Source: Synchiropus splendidus (Eukaryota > Chordata > Actinopteri > Syngnathiformes > Callionymidae). From it: a stretch of 64,000 bases of DNA. Of the stretch, positions 61,157-64,000 are shown in pieces (position 1 is the first letter of the stretch; every line of letters begins with the position of its first letter). The stretch lies in contig NC_071342.1 in the NCBI RefSeq assembly GCF_027744825.2, forward strand, positions 21,668,501 to 21,732,500, read 5' to 3'. The notes under the pieces were generated by a model. The model was given only the letters and a program-made list of their open reading frames with translations, was not told where the DNA came from and made no database searches. A program made the position numbers and the translations under genes.

Positions 61157-62640
61157 CTGGAAGGGAGAAGAGAAAAGGGAGACAAAGACGTTTATCTTCT
61201 CTGTCAGAGGAGCAGAGCAGAGGTCTCTGCACGTTAAATCATCACAGGTCGCAGTTCAGTTCTTCAGGTCTCCAGTTCATAAGAACCGGGAAATGTCAGT
61301 TCATGACGTGAGTTTGCCATTTGTGCTTTCATGTCCTCTATATGTTCCCAATAATATGGGAATCTGCTCTGAGATTTATGAGATAAAGAAACATAACTGC
61401 TTCCACAAGTTCAATACAAGTATTATATTATACAAGATACAAGGAAACTTCGTATCCAACTGTACTTATAGGCTTCGCTCATTCCCAACCTGAACTTTTG
61501 AAATGACTCATTTGATCCAGAGTTTTGCTCTGGATGCACAGTGAGAAATGTCTTGATCATGTACCTTCATCCCTTGACAGCAGGATTTAGTGAAATGCTC
61601 TCATCTAAGTTCCATTCACAGTGACAGAATCGCTCACTGTAACAGCACCAGTAGCTGGTTTTCACCGAGCCAGTGATCACAGTGGACGACAGTGAATATG
61701 GAGAATGTTATGCTTGAAAAGGGATCAGATAATTTAGCACTGAAACACCAATGACTAATCCAGACTGTGACTCTATGGCTCAGAATAATGACAGTCGATT
61801 TATTGGCCAGATAAATATTTGCACTCTGTTGAGACAGCTGAACTGAACTTTGACCTTTCAGTCGGATCACAGATGTCGCTGCTCAAATGAGGCTCACACA
61901 GTCAACCAAATCCTGAGTCGACTCTCTCTCTTCACTTCCATATTAAAGACTCCTTCACACAGAATGATTCATCACGTCCAGAGCATATGGGTTCTGACGT
62001 CTCTCTCACAGAGGCAGTCTACAGTCGCTGGACGAGCTCAGAAATTCAGAACAGGACGGTTTGATTTAAACAAGAGCGGACAGAGGGAGAAACAGAACCG
62101 GGTCGGAACATTCATCTTAACCTGCGCGGAGCACCAGCGGGTGAGGTGGGGTTCACACAACTTCCCTCACCCAGCCAAGTCGCACTGCCAGCCACAAAAA
62201 TGTTCAACAAACCATTTTTAAGAAAGCAAATGATGTCTAATAGTCCTGGCTGCAGAAGCCAGTCATCTGGTGCAGCAGCAAAACTCCCACAAATCATCAT
62301 GCACAGTGTCAGTTTGAGGGGAGAGGAGTGGAACTGTGGGCCTCCAGTGCCCCCGGTGGAGATCGTGGACTGTGTGTGTTCAGCAAACTCTCATGCGAGA
62401 TTGTTCAACTCTAATGAAGAGCAGAAGCACAGCAGCTCACTAGTGAACCACCTACACTCTCGCACATGTGCAGCTTCCACGGGCATCGCTAAAAACAGGA
62501 AACTGGATTTTATGAAACAATTTTTGGTCCTGGAAAAGTTATGGAAATGATTGTTTCTCTATAGTTAGAGACAGACTTCTAAAATCATAGTACAGACAGT
62601 CCTGGTCCACTCGTGTGGAGGCCTTGTCCGCAGCTTGCAG
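61157..62640. other. Unrecognised non-coding stretch
   Basis: A 134-codon plus-strand frame (62146-62550) lacks coding bias and splice context. Confidence 0.3.
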
Positions 62641-63270
62641 GAGATCTTCAGCCTTTAACTTTTTCCAGCTGGCAAATTTTTTCCAAAATCCAGATTGAGA
62701 TCAGATTTTATGTTATCAGGTCTGTGAAGTTGAAGTTTGTGAGGGGTGAATGGAGTGAAATATGTTAAACCAAAATAATTTTCAAACCGTTTCTTGAAGT
62801 TATTTTTATTATTTGTTTTTATAAATGAAAAGAATATGAAGAAAGAAAATATTTTTGACAAAATGCACTGAGCAACAATCATATAATCATTAATGTCATT
62901 GAAAATTCTGTTTAAAAATAAATAAATAAATAAACAAATCAAGACAACAGATAAAATTTGTAAATGGTGAAAATAATCGTGAATCTGTTTTCATCATCTT
63001 CATCTTTTTTATGTTATGTGATAATATAACTAACCTACATAACCTATATATAACCTTTCTATTTTTATTTTATCATTTTAAATTATCCATACTTAAGCTG
63101 TTTTTAATAGTGAAAAAAACAAGTTAAACTATTAGTTACAAAGTTGACGAAAATGTTTTAGACATTGCAAAAAACGACTGTAGCTTTTTCATTATTTCAT
63201 TTTCCATTTATCATTTATTATTCCTTTTTTTACTGTGGGAGAAAAGTTAAGGTCTTTATCTTGTTTTTGT
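62641..63270. other. AT-rich low-complexity DNA
   Basis: A/T-dominated, with an (AAAT)n-like run at 62917-62934. Non-coding. Confidence 0.7.
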
Positions 63271-64000
63271 GAGTACTTCTTTATTTTGCTGTTGATCTAT
63301 GATCTGGTTGGTAATTTATTTATTCCACTGCATGTTGCAGCACTTGCGTACAGAGCCGTGACTCAGCCGATCTCTTGCCTCCAGCGCTGAACCGAACAAA
63401 CACCATCAGTCAGCGTCTCCCGCAGCTGAACTTTCCTCCGAACAGGACCGGACCTGCTCCACGCGAGGATTACGAACACAGGACTGGATTTGTCGCTGTT
63501 GAATAAGCTTGAACCATCGGCAAACAGAGCAAGCGGGTTTATTTTGGCTAGCACAGAACAGTCACGTCACATGACGGACGAGCTGAGCCAGGATCTTAAG
63601 GTAATTATACATCATAGCGATTGTGAGATTTGAAGTTTCCTTTGTGTTCTTAAGTGGCTGTGAGACTAATCCTCGGCCCTCGGGACTGAACCAGCTCAAG
63701 TTTCTGTCAAGGAGAGGTTTAAACCTTCATCCGAATTTTAGTGAAGAGACATAAACATAGATTGAAATCTTCTTCATCTGAAAAAATATTTTTTAGAATT
63801 TCCTCCTGTATTCTGTTTGGTGAGGAACTTTATGTTTTCTCCACTATAAAGAACGAAAATAGGCTTGTGTGGCCCTAACTAAAGTGTTCTTCTGAGATGG
63901 GATTATAGGTCCAGGCCTCCCTCACCTGACTACACCACTACTTTCCAATGAATGTTAGAAGATGCAGGTACCGTGGACAAAAGTGTGAGTCAAACTCAAG
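63271..64000. other. Unrecognised end of window
   Basis: Average composition; nothing recognised. Confidence 0.3.

Noticed and set aside
62146..62550. 134-codon plus-strand frame
   Set aside because: Begins without a good start and lacks coding bias; no recognisable domain.
1..64000. CRISPR array, bacterial operons, rRNA
   Set aside because: No regularly spaced identical repeats, no dense ORFs, no rRNA-like sequence; the window is vertebrate.

Overview
The window looks like a piece of a ray-finned (teleost) fish genome, and it is mostly non-coding. The evidence is dense CA/GT microsatellites, several short non-autonomous hAT-type elements with 8-bp target duplications, 5'-truncated LINE fragments of kinds common in fish, moderate GC, and no long open reading frame (the longest runs are about 150 codons). 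The organism call is inference from repeat content. It could be intergenic sequence or long introns of a gene whose other exons lie outside.

Layout. From 1 to 10.5 kb there are LINE fragments (1-240, about 3195-3920, 7760-7945), three hAT-type MITEs (3406-3605, 5018-5389, 10129-10335), one of them nested in a LINE, and two minus-strand ORFs with coding-like codon use (383-676, 6891-7337). From 10.5 to 24 kb there is a weak promoter candidate at 10.84 kb, two copies of an unclassified dispersed repeat (13.7 and 17.9 kb), two related solo-LTR-like elements in opposite orientations (15.2 and 23.3 kb), a degenerate GGAT repeat and two minus-strand LINE fragments (18.3 and 19.5 kb). From 24 to 37 kb the sequence is mostly unrecognised, with a fold-back element (28.1 kb), another LINE scrap and a truncated MITE (30.6-31.3 kb).

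From 37 to 50 kb there is a TATA-plus-donor promoter/first-exon candidate (37.3 kb), a long unclassified stretch (37.8-38.5 kb), a second fold-back copy (44.1 kb), a complete 552-bp MITE (46.1 kb), a truncated LINE between two 60-bp direct repeats (48.0-48.4 kb), and a candidate last coding exon (49.96 kb). From 50 to 64 kb it is AT-rich low-complexity DNA with one more MITE (57.3 kb), one more LINE scrap (59.3 kb) and one speculative minus-strand exon (61.0 kb).

No gene can be named with confidence, and no RNA gene or CRISPR array was seen. I found no convincing new biological system. The best-supported observations are the transposon structures: exact target duplications, nesting, paired LTRs, the palindromic family and the 60-bp repeat. 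Family names rest on remembered protein and terminal-repeat patterns, not on a search.
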